7,113 bases of DNA from Candidatus Latescibacterota bacterium (lineage in GTDB: Bacteria > Latescibacterota > 4484-107 > B68-G9): positions 1-7,113 of the forward strand of contig DTYS01000302.1 of the NCBI GenBank assembly GCA_012961755.1, given 5' to 3'. Shown piece after piece: positions 1-6,530 of this stretch. Made by a program: the position numbers and the translations under genes. The notes beneath the pieces were generated by a model. That model saw only the letters and a program-made list of their open reading frames with translations. It was not told the DNA's origin and did no database searches. Every line of letters begins with the position of its first letter. Within the stretch, counting starts at the first letter, position 1.

Positions 1-157
1 CCCTGAGGGCACTTATCGTCCCCTCCATCTCGGAGAGCTTGGCCCGAAGCTCGGCGTTCTCCCTCTCCCTCTGCGACTTCTCCTCCTTCAGTTCCTCTAT
101 GAGCCCTATAGCTCGCTCTATCTCCTGCTCCAGAACGTCGAAGGATTCTATGTCCAC
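1..157 (-). CDS. ZapB-like coiled-coil cell-division protein, N-terminal part (3' end outside window)
   Basis: Fifty-two codons are visible before the window ends. The peptide begins MDIESFDVLEQEIERAIGLI and continues as an uninterrupted Glu/Lys/Arg-rich helix with Leu/Ile/Val at heptad spacing, as expected of a coiled coil. The opening resembles the start of E. coli ZapB (F-x-x-L-E-x-x-x-x-x-A-I-x-x-I, then E-E-L-K). ZapB is a small cytoplasmic coiled-coil protein that works with ZapA at the FtsZ ring. I chose the GTG start at 157 because an AGGAGG lies five bases upstream. An in-frame ATG at 184-182 would overlap the end of pheT and has a purine run too close to serve as a ribosome-binding site. 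The gene lies 13 bp after pheT and is probably co-transcribed with it. In many bacteria zapA-type genes sit just downstream of pheT, which supports the division role, but coiled coils match many families by chance. Family assignment is moderate; a real coding region is likely. Confidence 0.65.
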   Translation of the reverse strand, partial: MDIESFDVLEQEIERAIGLIEELKEEKSQRERENAELRAKLSEMEGTISALR

Positions 158-162
158 CTCTG

Positions 163-168
163 CCTCCT
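163..168 (-). promoter_or_regulatory. Shine-Dalgarno site that decides the zapB-like start
   Basis: The minus strand reads AGGAGG here, five bases before the GTG at 157. It lies between the pheT stop (173-171) and that GTG. This makes the GTG a better start than the in-frame ATG at 184 inside the pheT tail. Confidence 0.6.
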
Positions 169-170
169 CT

Positions 171-2525
171 CTAAGGCCTCCCATCCCTCAGCTTGGCCCC
201 GACCCGCTCGCTCAAGGCACGGACTATCTTGGAACAGATCTCGTTCGCCTCCTCGTCCGAGAGCGTGCGATCCGGCGCCCTAAGGGACACTGAGAAAGCT
301 AAACTTTTGTATCCCTCCGGAATAGGAGTTCCACAATATAGGTCGAACAGATCTACCGACTCCACGAGCGGGTCGGCTTCTGAGGCGACCCTCCGCACGT
401 CCTCCCAGGGAACATCCTCCCTCACTATGAAGGACAGGTCCCTTACGACCTCGGGATATTTGGGCAACTGCCGGAACTGAGGCCTACGCTCCCAGAAGGG
501 AAGGAGTGAAGCCACGTCCACCTCAAAGCCGTAGACCTTCATCCTCAGGTCCCACCTCCGAAGGAGGGCCTCGGATATCCTCCCGCAGGTACCTACCGGC
601 CTTCCGTCCAACAGCACCTCGGAGGCCTCCCCCCCTTCGAAGGAAGGATGGGAAGCTGGTCGAAACCTCAGTCCAGCTCCATGCGATACCTCCCCGAGGA
701 AAGCCTCCAATATCCCCTTGAGGTCGTAAAAATCTAATTCCCGACCTTCATCGGACCATCCCTTCCTCCTCTGCCCCGTGAGCATCCCCCCTACGTGTAC
801 CTCTTCCACTTCCCCTCCGAGGAAGACCCTGCCTATCTCGAATATCCTCACCTCCTCCACCCTCCTGCGAAGGTTCCTAGAGGCTACCTCAAGGAGGCAG
901 GGAATGAGGTGGGTGCGCATGGCGGATGCTCCCTCGTAAGGGGCGTTGATGACCTTTACGCTCCCGAACTCCGGATGTACCGTGCTTGGGGTAATGACCT
1001 CCTGCATCCCCAGACCCGTCAACACCTCACGGGTGCGGGAGGCGAGAAGGTGTTCCGGCCTCCGGGGGACCTCAAGGGGAACGATGCCCTGCCTATTTTC
1101 GGGTATGTTATCGTAACCATGTATGCGGGCGACCTCCTCAACGAGGTCCACCTCCCTGTAAACGTCCACCCTGAAGCTCGGCACCTCCACCTCCATGCTC
1201 CCTTCCCCCTCCCTGACCACGAACCGGAGGGAGCGGAGTATTCTGACCATCTCTCCGTCCGATACCCCCGCGCCCAAGAGCCTTCTGGCCCTATCCGGCC
1301 TGAAGCTTACCATCACCTTGCGGGGAGGTGCACAGCGTACGTCCAAAACTCCAGGGGCGACCTTCCCTCCGGTAAGATCCGATATGAGCTTAGCTGTCCT
1401 GTCCAAGGCCACGACCGTGGCCTCTACGTCCATCCCCCTCTCGAACCTTCGCGAAGCCTCGGTGGAGATTCCGAGCTTCTTCGCCCCCCTCCTGACCACG
1501 ACGGGGTCGAAATATGCGCTCTCTAAGAGCAGGCTCTCGGTCTTAGGGGAGACCTCGGAGTTCGCCCCTCCCATGACCCCGGCTATCGCCACAGGTTTCT
1601 CGGCGTCTGCTATGACCAACACCTCCCGGTCCAGCTCCCTCTCCACCCCGTCCAGGGTTTCTAAGGTCTCCCCCTTCCTCGCCCTCCTCACGACTACCTT
1701 ACTTCCGGAGAGCTTCCCGAGGTCGAAGGCGTGAAGTGGATGTCCCAACTCCAGAAGCACGTAGTTCGTAACATCCACGACGTCCGAGATCGGCCTCAGG
1801 CCCGCCATTATGAGCCTGGCCCTCATCCAAAGGGGCGACTTCCCTATCCTTACGCCCCTTACGACCCTGGCGCTGTACCTGGGGCAGCCGTCGGGGTCCT
1901 CCACGACCACCTCAGCCGATCCGGACGCGGGCTTTCCCTCCTCTACGAGGGACGTGTCAGGGAGGCGAACCTCGCCTCCAGTGAGGGCCGCGACCTCCCT
2001 CGCCACACCCAGTACCCCCATACAGTCCGGCCTGTTGGGTGTGAGCTCAAGTTCGAATACCACATCGTCCAGCCCAGCGACCCCTGCGAAGGGAGCCCCA
2101 GGTTCGGAATCCTCCGGAAGCTCCAGGACTCCCTCCGCCTCGGAGGCGAGCCCGAGTTCGACCTCCGAGCAGAGCATCCCCTCCGACCACACCCCTCTTA
2201 TCCTCGTCCTTTGAACCTCGGTTCCGTCCGGGAGCTCCGTCCCTGGCCCGGCATATGGGACCTTCAGCCCGAGGCGAAGGTTGGGAGCACTCGATACCAC
2301 TTCCACGGTTCCATCCCCGAGGTCCACCCCATATATCCTGAGCCTGTCCGCCTTCGGATGGGGAAGTTCCTCTACGATCTCGCCGACGACAATCCTGGTG
2401 AACCTCTTCCCCCAATCCTCGAGGGAGACGACCTCGAGCCCTACCATCGTAAGCTTCTCGGCGAGCTCGGTGGGTGACATTTCGAAATCTGCAAATTCCT
2501 TGAGCCAATTATAGGTAACCCTCAT
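171..2525 (-). CDS. pheT: Phenylalanine--tRNA ligase beta subunit (PheT)
   Basis: The beta chain of the cytoplasmic alpha2-beta2 phenylalanyl-tRNA synthetase charges tRNA-Phe together with PheS and edits mischarged Tyr-tRNA-Phe. At 784 residues it has the normal bacterial length. Visible domains are the start MRVTYNWLKEF, an EMAP/OB-fold tRNA-binding domain (about 42-150, with HPKADRL and SEGMLCSEVELG), the B3/B4 editing domain (about 210-390, with DVVDVTNYVLLELGHPLHAFD at 248-268 and GVMGGANSEV at 316-325), the B5 domain (about 405-475, ending DLVEEVARIHGYDNIP), a catalytic-like core (MRTHLIP at 536-542), and the C-terminal FDX-ACB anticodon-binding domain (about 688-780, LPKYPEVVRDLSF). No domain is missing. 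The ATG start is fixed by the conserved N-terminus although its Shine-Dalgarno is weak (CAGGG, nine bases upstream). pheS, usually the gene directly before pheT, is not in this window; ppdK occupies that place, 96 bp upstream. Confidence 0.98.
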   Translation of the reverse strand: MRVTYNWLKEFADFEMSPTELAEKLTMVGLEVVSLEDWGKRFTRIVVGEIVEELPHPKADRLRIYGVDLGDGTVEVVSSAPNLRLGLKVPYAGPGTELPDGTEVQRTRIRGVWSEGMLCSEVELGLASEAEGVLELPEDSEPGAPFAGVAGLDDVVFELELTPNRPDCMGVLGVAREVAALTGGEVRLPDTSLVEEGKPASGSAEVVVEDPDGCPRYSARVVRGVRIGKSPLWMRARLIMAGLRPISDVVDVTNYVLLELGHPLHAFDLGKLSGSKVVVRRARKGETLETLDGVERELDREVLVIADAEKPVAIAGVMGGANSEVSPKTESLLLESAYFDPVVVRRGAKKLGISTEASRRFERGMDVEATVVALDRTAKLISDLTGGKVAPGVLDVRCAPPRKVMVSFRPDRARRLLGAGVSDGEMVRILRSLRFVVREGEGSMEVEVPSFRVDVYREVDLVEEVARIHGYDNIPENRQGIVPLEVPRRPEHLLASRTREVLTGLGMQEVITPSTVHPEFGSVKVINAPYEGASAMRTHLIPCLLEVASRNLRRRVEEVRIFEIGRVFLGGEVEEVHVGGMLTGQRRKGWSDEGRELDFYDLKGILEAFLGEVSHGAGLRFRPASHPSFEGGEASEVLLDGRPVGTCGRISEALLRRWDLRMKVYGFEVDVASLLPFWERRPQFRQLPKYPEVVRDLSFIVREDVPWEDVRRVASEADPLVESVDLFDLYCGTPIPEGYKSLAFSVSLRAPDRTLSDEEANEICSKIVRALSERVGAKLRDGRP

Positions 2526-2589
2526 AACTTTCTACCCTGTCGTGAACCACAACGTACTGAGGATGGCTTAAAGCCCGCGATACATGTGA

Positions 2590-2612
2590 GGGGCACGGCA
2601 GTGCCGTGCCCC
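2590..2612 (-). terminator. GC-rich hairpin between ppdK and pheT (possible weak terminator or processing signal)
   Basis: Two perfect 10-base arms (GGGGCACGGC and GCCGTGCCCC) flank a three-base loop, nine bases after the ppdK stop codon (2624-2622). A second pair of complementary arms (2572-2577 and 2617-2622, AGCCCG with CGGGCT) encloses the first, so the transcript could fold into a two-tier structure whose 3' arm ends in only three T residues. No long T-tract follows the inner hairpin, so it is not a textbook intrinsic terminator. It could reduce read-through into pheT, protect the ppdK mRNA end, or do nothing. The hairpin is seen directly; its function is inferred. The rest of the 96-bp gap (2526-2621) shows no convincing promoter. 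Confidence 0.45.
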
Positions 2613-2621
2613 ATCCCGGGC

Positions 2622-5375
2622 TCAATCCCTGGGGAACCTCAGGGCCGCCTGGGCGGCCGCGAGCCTGGCTATGGGGACCCTGTAAGGGGAGCAGGAGACG
2701 TAGTCCATGCCCACCCTGTGGCAGAACTCTATGGACTTAGGGTCTCCCCCGTGCTCGCCACATATGCCCACCTCAAGGTCGGGCCTCGTCTTCCTCCCCC
2801 TCTCTATTCCGATCTCTATCACCTTGCCCACCCCATCCCGGTCCAGGGTGGAGAAGGGGTCATCCGAGAGGATGTCCTTCTGAATGTAGAGGGGCAGGAA
2901 CTTACCAGCGTCGTCCCTGCTCATGCCCATCACTGTTTGTGTCAAGTCGTTGGTCCCGAAGGAGAAGAACTCTGCCTCCTGGGCTATCTCGTCGGCGGTG
3001 ATGGCGGCACGGGGAAGTTCTATCATCGTCCCGACCATGTACTTCAACTGTATCCCGTACCTATCCATAACCTCCTTGGCCACCCTATCCACTACCGCCT
3101 TCTGGGCCCTTATCTCATTAACGTGGCCCACAAGGGGTATCATAACCTCGGGTATGACCTCTATCCCCTCCCCTGCGACCTCACAGGCGGCTTCGAAGAT
3201 CGCCTTAGCCTGCATCTCGGTTATCTCTGGGTAGATGATCCCCAGCCTGCACCCCCTGAACCCGAGCATCGGGTTGAACTCGTGGAGGTTGTCCCTCTTT
3301 TCCTTGACCTTCTGCGGGTCCTTGCCGAGCTTCCGCGCCAGGGCCTCTACGGTGGCGTCGTCGTGGGGCAGGAACTCATGCAGAGGAGGGTCCAAGGTGC
3401 GGATGATCACCGGCATACCATGCATAACCCGGAACAGACCTTTGAAGTCCTCCTTCTGCATCGGGAGGAGCTCGTCCAAGGCCTTCCTGCGGCTATCCTC
3501 GTCCTCGGCCAATATCATCTCCCGCATGTAGTCTATCCTGTCCTCTTCGAAGAACATATGCTCGGTCCGGCAGAGACCTATTCCCTCGGCGCCGAAGGCC
3601 ACAGCGAGCTTGGCCTGGTCCGGAAGGTCCGCGTTGGTGCGGATGCCGAGGACCCTAACCTCATCGGCCCACTCCATGAGCCTTGAGTAGAGCCTATAGA
3701 CCATTGAATCCTCAGGCCTCATGTCCCCCTGGATGACCCTAAGGACCTCGGAGGGCATGGTGGGCACATGGCCGAGGATAACGTCCCCCGCAGTTCCGTC
3801 CAACGAGATGTAGTCCCCCTCCTTAACCTCGTGTTTCCCGTCTATCGTCATCCTCCGTGCCTTGTAATCTATCTCTAAAGCCCCACATCCCACCACACAG
3901 ACCTTCCCCATCTGCCTTGCGACCAAGGCAGCATGGGACGTCATCCCACCCCTCGCTGTGAGTATCCCCTGGGCCGCGTTCATACCCCTGATATCCTCCG
4001 GGGAGGTTTCTATACGTACGAGTATCACGTCATTCCCCCTTGCGGCCCACTCCTCCGCGTCCGGCGCGGTGAACACGACCTTACCGGTGGCCGCTCCGGG
4101 CCCCGCGTTAAGTCCCTTGGCCACCACCCTACCTTCCATCCTGGCCTGCTCCAATGCCTTGGGGTCAAACACGGGCCTCAAAAGCTGGTTGAGCTGCTCG
4201 GGCTCTACCCTCAGGAGGGCCTCCTCCTTGGTTATCAACCCCTCTTCGGCCATCTCTACGGCCATCCTTATGGCGGCGAACCCGGTGCGCTTGCCCACCC
4301 GGGTCTGGAGCATCCAGAGCTTCCTCCTCTGGATGGTGAACTCTATGTCCTGCATATCGCGGTAGTGGCGCTCCAGCTTGTCCCTTATCTGGACAAGCTC
4401 CCGGTATATCTCGGGCATGACCTCCTCCAAGGATGGGAGGTCCCTCCCCGTACGCTGCTTCTGGAGGATGTTCAGCGGCATGGGCGTCCGGATTCCGGCC
4501 ACCACGTCCTCACCCTGGGCGTTGAGTAGGAACTCGCCGTAAAAGACGTTCTCTCCGGTAGCGGGGTCCCTGGTGAAGGCGACCCCCGTGCCGCTGTCCT
4601 CGCCCATGTTCCCGAACACCATGGTCTGCACGTTCACCGCCGTGCCCCAGTCGTCCGGGATGTTGTTCAGCTCCCTGTAGGCTATTGCCCTGGGGTTGTC
4701 CCAGCTGCGGAACACGGCTCCTACGGCCCCCCAGAGCTGTTCCCTGGGGTCCTCCGGGAAGTCGACGCCGAGCCTTTCCTTTATGAGGGCCTTGAACCTC
4801 GCCACCAGGTCCTTCAGGTCCTCGGCCGTAAGTTCCGTGTCGAGCTCGACGCCCTTCTCCTCCTTCTTCCGATCTAATATCTCCTCGAAGGGATCCCTCT
4901 CGTCCTTGGCTTCGGGCTTGAGGCCCAAGACCACATCCCCGTACATCTGGACGAACCTTCTATACGAGTCGTAGGCGAACCTCTCGTTCCCGGTCTGCCT
5001 TATGAGCCCCTGCACCGTCTCGTCGTTCAGACCCAAGTTCAACACGGTGTCCATCATGCCCGGCATGGAGACCCTGGCCCCCGAGCGGACCGACACCAGA
5101 AGTGGATCGTCCGGGTCACCGAACTTCTGGCCCATTATCTCCTCAACCCTTGCGAGGGCTTCGTCTACCTGTTCTTCCAAGCCGTCCGGGTACCTGTGGT
5201 CGTTACGGTAGTAGTAAGTGCAGACCTCGGTGGTTATAGTAAAGCCCGGGGGAACGGGAATTCCTAAGTTGGTCATCTCGGCAAGGTTCGCTCCCTTCCC
5301 TCCCAGGAGCTCCTTCATGTCCGCACTTCCTTCCGCCTTCCCAGCCCCGAACAAGTACACATACTTCTTTGACAT
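2622..5375 (-). CDS. ppdK: Pyruvate, phosphate dikinase (PPDK)
   Basis: PPDK reversibly converts pyruvate, ATP and phosphate to PEP, AMP and pyrophosphate in the cytoplasm, serving gluconeogenesis or pyrophosphate-linked glycolysis. The protein has 917 residues, slightly longer than many bacterial forms (about 870-900), with all three domains. The N-terminal ATP-grasp nucleotide-binding domain (about 1-360) has GGKGANLAEM, SVRSGARVSMPGMMDTVLNLG and FTRDPATGE. The swivelling phosphohistidine domain (about 410-535) has ILTARGGMTSHAALVARQMG, with the phosphorylated His481 and the family's regulatory Thr479. The C-terminal PEP/pyruvate barrel (about 540-917) has R579 in GIRTNAD, R659 in IIRTLDPP, E786 in TMIELPRAA, D810 in SFGTNDLTQ and C872 in GICGEHGGDP, all at positions expected of active-site residues. 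ATG 5375 is well placed after AAAGGAGG with a seven-base spacer. It lies 73 bp after the transporter gene and may have its own promoter. No PPDK regulatory kinase/phosphatase gene is visible nearby. Confidence 0.98.
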   Translation of the reverse strand: MSKKYVYLFGAGKAEGSADMKELLGGKGANLAEMTNLGIPVPPGFTITTEVCTYYYRNDHRYPDGLEEQVDEALARVEEIMGQKFGDPDDPLLVSVRSGARVSMPGMMDTVLNLGLNDETVQGLIRQTGNERFAYDSYRRFVQMYGDVVLGLKPEAKDERDPFEEILDRKKEEKGVELDTELTAEDLKDLVARFKALIKERLGVDFPEDPREQLWGAVGAVFRSWDNPRAIAYRELNNIPDDWGTAVNVQTMVFGNMGEDSGTGVAFTRDPATGENVFYGEFLLNAQGEDVVAGIRTPMPLNILQKQRTGRDLPSLEEVMPEIYRELVQIRDKLERHYRDMQDIEFTIQRRKLWMLQTRVGKRTGFAAIRMAVEMAEEGLITKEEALLRVEPEQLNQLLRPVFDPKALEQARMEGRVVAKGLNAGPGAATGKVVFTAPDAEEWAARGNDVILVRIETSPEDIRGMNAAQGILTARGGMTSHAALVARQMGKVCVVGCGALEIDYKARRMTIDGKHEVKEGDYISLDGTAGDVILGHVPTMPSEVLRVIQGDMRPEDSMVYRLYSRLMEWADEVRVLGIRTNADLPDQAKLAVAFGAEGIGLCRTEHMFFEEDRIDYMREMILAEDEDSRRKALDELLPMQKEDFKGLFRVMHGMPVIIRTLDPPLHEFLPHDDATVEALARKLGKDPQKVKEKRDNLHEFNPMLGFRGCRLGIIYPEITEMQAKAIFEAACEVAGEGIEVIPEVMIPLVGHVNEIRAQKAVVDRVAKEVMDRYGIQLKYMVGTMIELPRAAITADEIAQEAEFFSFGTNDLTQTVMGMSRDDAGKFLPLYIQKDILSDDPFSTLDRDGVGKVIEIGIERGRKTRPDLEVGICGEHGGDPKSIEFCHRVGMDYVSCSPYRVPIARLAAAQAALRFPRD

Positions 5376-5382
5376 AACTCTC

Positions 5383-5390
5383 CCTCCTTT
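5383..5390 (-). promoter_or_regulatory. Strong Shine-Dalgarno site of ppdK
   Basis: The minus strand reads AAAGGAGG, a near-perfect anti-16S match, seven bases before the ppdK ATG at 5375. It is the strongest ribosome-binding site in the window and fits a highly translated central-carbon enzyme. It also fixes the start codon. Confidence 0.75.
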
Positions 5391-5427
5391 ATACGGAAAT
5401 GTTTTCCCGGTCCATCGTTTGTCCTAT

Positions 5428-5456
5428 AAGATAAAAAGAAAGGTTCGCCTAAGCAA
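5428..5456 (-). promoter_or_regulatory. Candidate sigma-70-type promoter for ppdK
   Basis: On the minus strand TTGCTT (5456-5451, overlapping the transporter stop codon) is followed after 17 bases by TATCTT (5433-5428), within a locally AT-rich stretch that stands out from the GC-rich coding sequence. Spacing is ideal but the boxes are only partial matches (3/6 and 4/6). A start near 5420 would give a leader of about 45 nt. A small inverted repeat (GGAAA/TTTCC, 5395-5407) lies in that leader. Both are weak signals; read-through from the upstream operon is equally possible. Confidence 0.3.
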
Positions 5457-6138
5457 GGGAGCTGACGAGCTTCCTGTACCACAGGAACCAAGGCGTATCT
5501 ATGAACCCTACGAAGTTCTTGGTGGCTATCTGGCCGATTATAAGTGGCCCTATGGGCATAACCCCGTAAAATGCTAAGGTCACGAATATGGCGCTGTCTA
5601 AGGTGAGGTCCAGAACGTCGCTCGTCACGCTCCTCAGCCATACTTTTCTTTCGCTCCTTCTTTTCAGCCATGAGAATATGTAAGCATCTATGTTCTGGCA
5701 TACGATGAAGGAGGTCCACGAAGCCGCGGTTATCCTCACCCCCAGGCCGAATATGTTCCTCCACGCGTCCTCGTACCCGAAGAAGGGGGCGGGAGGAAGG
5801 CTGTTGACCATAAGGATGAAGGCTACCAGGAGCACCTGGGTGGCGAAGGCTATAGCTATCGCAAGGTGTGCCTTCTTCCTCCCGTATACCTCGTTTATCA
5901 TATCCACCGCTTGGGCTACAAAGGGATAGATGAGGACGGCGGCGGGGGCGAAGAAGCTATAAAAGCCCAAGTCGAACCTCACTATCCTCGCAGCCAATAT
6001 CTGGGACGCTCCCAGGTATATGGTGTAGAAAGATGTAAGGGCTGCGAACCCGTACTCCCCGAACCTCCTCACGACATATGCACTGGCCAACGTGACAAGG
6101 GTAAGGGCCGCAGCCCAGTATATCCAGACGACAGGCAT
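5449..6138 (-). CDS. yhhQ: Queuosine precursor transporter, YhhQ/QPTR (DUF165) family
   Basis: This is an integral inner-membrane protein of about 229 residues. Hydrophobic segments lie near residues 5-22, 31-50, 58-78, 91-112, 132-149 and 175-215, giving about six or seven membrane spans. Family hallmarks are the acidic motif DMINEVYGRKKA (about 79-90), NIDAYIFSWLKRR (about 149-161), and KVWLRSVTSD followed by LDSAIFVTLAFYG (about 164-192). The family imports the queuosine precursors preQ0, preQ1 or related bases; E. coli YhhQ handles preQ0 and preQ1. Adjacency to queF strongly supports this substrate class, although which base is carried cannot be read from the sequence. I chose the ATG at 6138, which overlaps the queF stop by one base (TGATG). 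A GTG one codon upstream (6141) is an alternative, and GAGGGG (6152-6147) could serve either. Translation is probably coupled to queF. Confidence 0.92.
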   Translation of the reverse strand: MPVVWIYWAAALTLVTLASAYVVRRFGEYGFAALTSFYTIYLGASQILAARIVRFDLGFYSFFAPAAVLIYPFVAQAVDMINEVYGRKKAHLAIAIAFATQVLLVAFILMVNSLPPAPFFGYEDAWRNIFGLGVRITAASWTSFIVCQNIDAYIFSWLKRRSERKVWLRSVTSDVLDLTLDSAIFVTLAFYGVMPIGPLIIGQIATKNFVGFIDTPWFLWYRKLVSSLA

Positions 6139-6530
6139 CACTTGGTCCCCTCGAGCTTCCTCCCCTGATTTCCGTATTCCCTTCGGACCGTGGTCCTTAT
6201 CCCTCCCCTTATGTTAACATAAAGTTCAGCCTTCAGATACTTAGGCTTCAGAAGTTCCAGAAGGTCCTCAAATATCACGTTTAGGAGGCTCTCATGGGTT
6301 ATGCCCACTTCTCTGAAGCCCTGGAGGTAGAACTTTAAGCTCTTCAACTCCACGAGAGAGGCATCGGGGACGTAGACTATGCGGAGCCTGTAGAAATCCG
6401 GAAGGCCCCTGAAAGGGCAGAGGGATGTAAGCTCCTCGGTGAAGAGCTCTACGGCGTAATCCCTTCCCTCGAACTCGTTGGGAATGGTCCTCAGTATGGA
6501 CCGCAGTTCCTTCAGCTTTTCGTCCGACAT
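6138..6530 (-). CDS. queF: NADPH-dependent 7-cyano-7-deazaguanine (preQ0) reductase, short unimodular QueF
   Basis: QueF reduces the nitrile of preQ0 to the amine preQ1 with two NADPH, the last base-level step before transfer into tRNA for queuosine. The 130-residue protein is a single tunnelling-fold unit and shorter than B. subtilis QueF (165), mainly at the N-terminus. Catalytic residues are spaced as in B. subtilis (Cys55, Asp62, His96, Glu97): Cys38 in TSLCPFRGLPDF, Asp45, His79 and Glu80 in FREVGITHES. The reductase signature E-(S/L)-K-(S/A)-h-K appears as ELKSLKFYL (61-69), which argues against the archaeal QueF-like amidinotransferases. The C-terminal RGG (108-110) is also typical. 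The residues after the Cys differ from the common CP-x-TGQPDF. The ATG at 6530 directly abuts the ugd stop codon and has GGAGG six bases upstream; the stop overlaps the transporter start. Confidence 0.95.
   Translation of the reverse strand: MSDEKLKELRSILRTIPNEFEGRDYAVELFTEELTSLCPFRGLPDFYRLRIVYVPDASLVELKSLKFYLQGFREVGITHESLLNVIFEDLLELLKPKYLKAELYVNIRGGIRTTVRREYGNQGRKLEGTK

Noticed and set aside
155..184. In-frame ATG at 184-182 as the start of the zapB-like gene.
   Set aside because: It overlaps pheT by 14 bases and its nearest purine run abuts the ATG with almost no spacer, whereas the GTG at 157 has AGGAGG at five bases.
795..2477. Several long plus-strand open frames (for example 795-1526 and 1731-2477).
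   Set aside because: They lie opposite intact pheT, have no family resemblance, and have the low-complexity composition expected of antisense shadows.
2526..2621. A T-box or other amino-acid-responsive leader ahead of pheT.
   Set aside because: The gap is only 96 bp, too short for a T-box, no T-box consensus is visible, and the only clear structure is the simple hairpin next to ppdK.
2586..3686. A 366-codon open frame on the plus strand, opposite the 3' part of ppdK.
   Set aside because: It is exactly antisense to the conserved PEP-binding domain of PPDK, is Pro/His/Leu/Gly-rich with no recognisable motif, and arises from the codon bias of the real gene.
5440..5475. An intrinsic terminator after the transporter gene, suggested by the T-rich run on the minus strand.
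   Set aside because: No stable GC-rich stem precedes the T-run; only four-base pairings could be found.
5315..5764. A 149-codon minus-strand frame overlapping the end of the transporter gene and the start of ppdK.
   Set aside because: It is out of frame with both well-conserved genes, spans the intergenic gap, and shows no motif.
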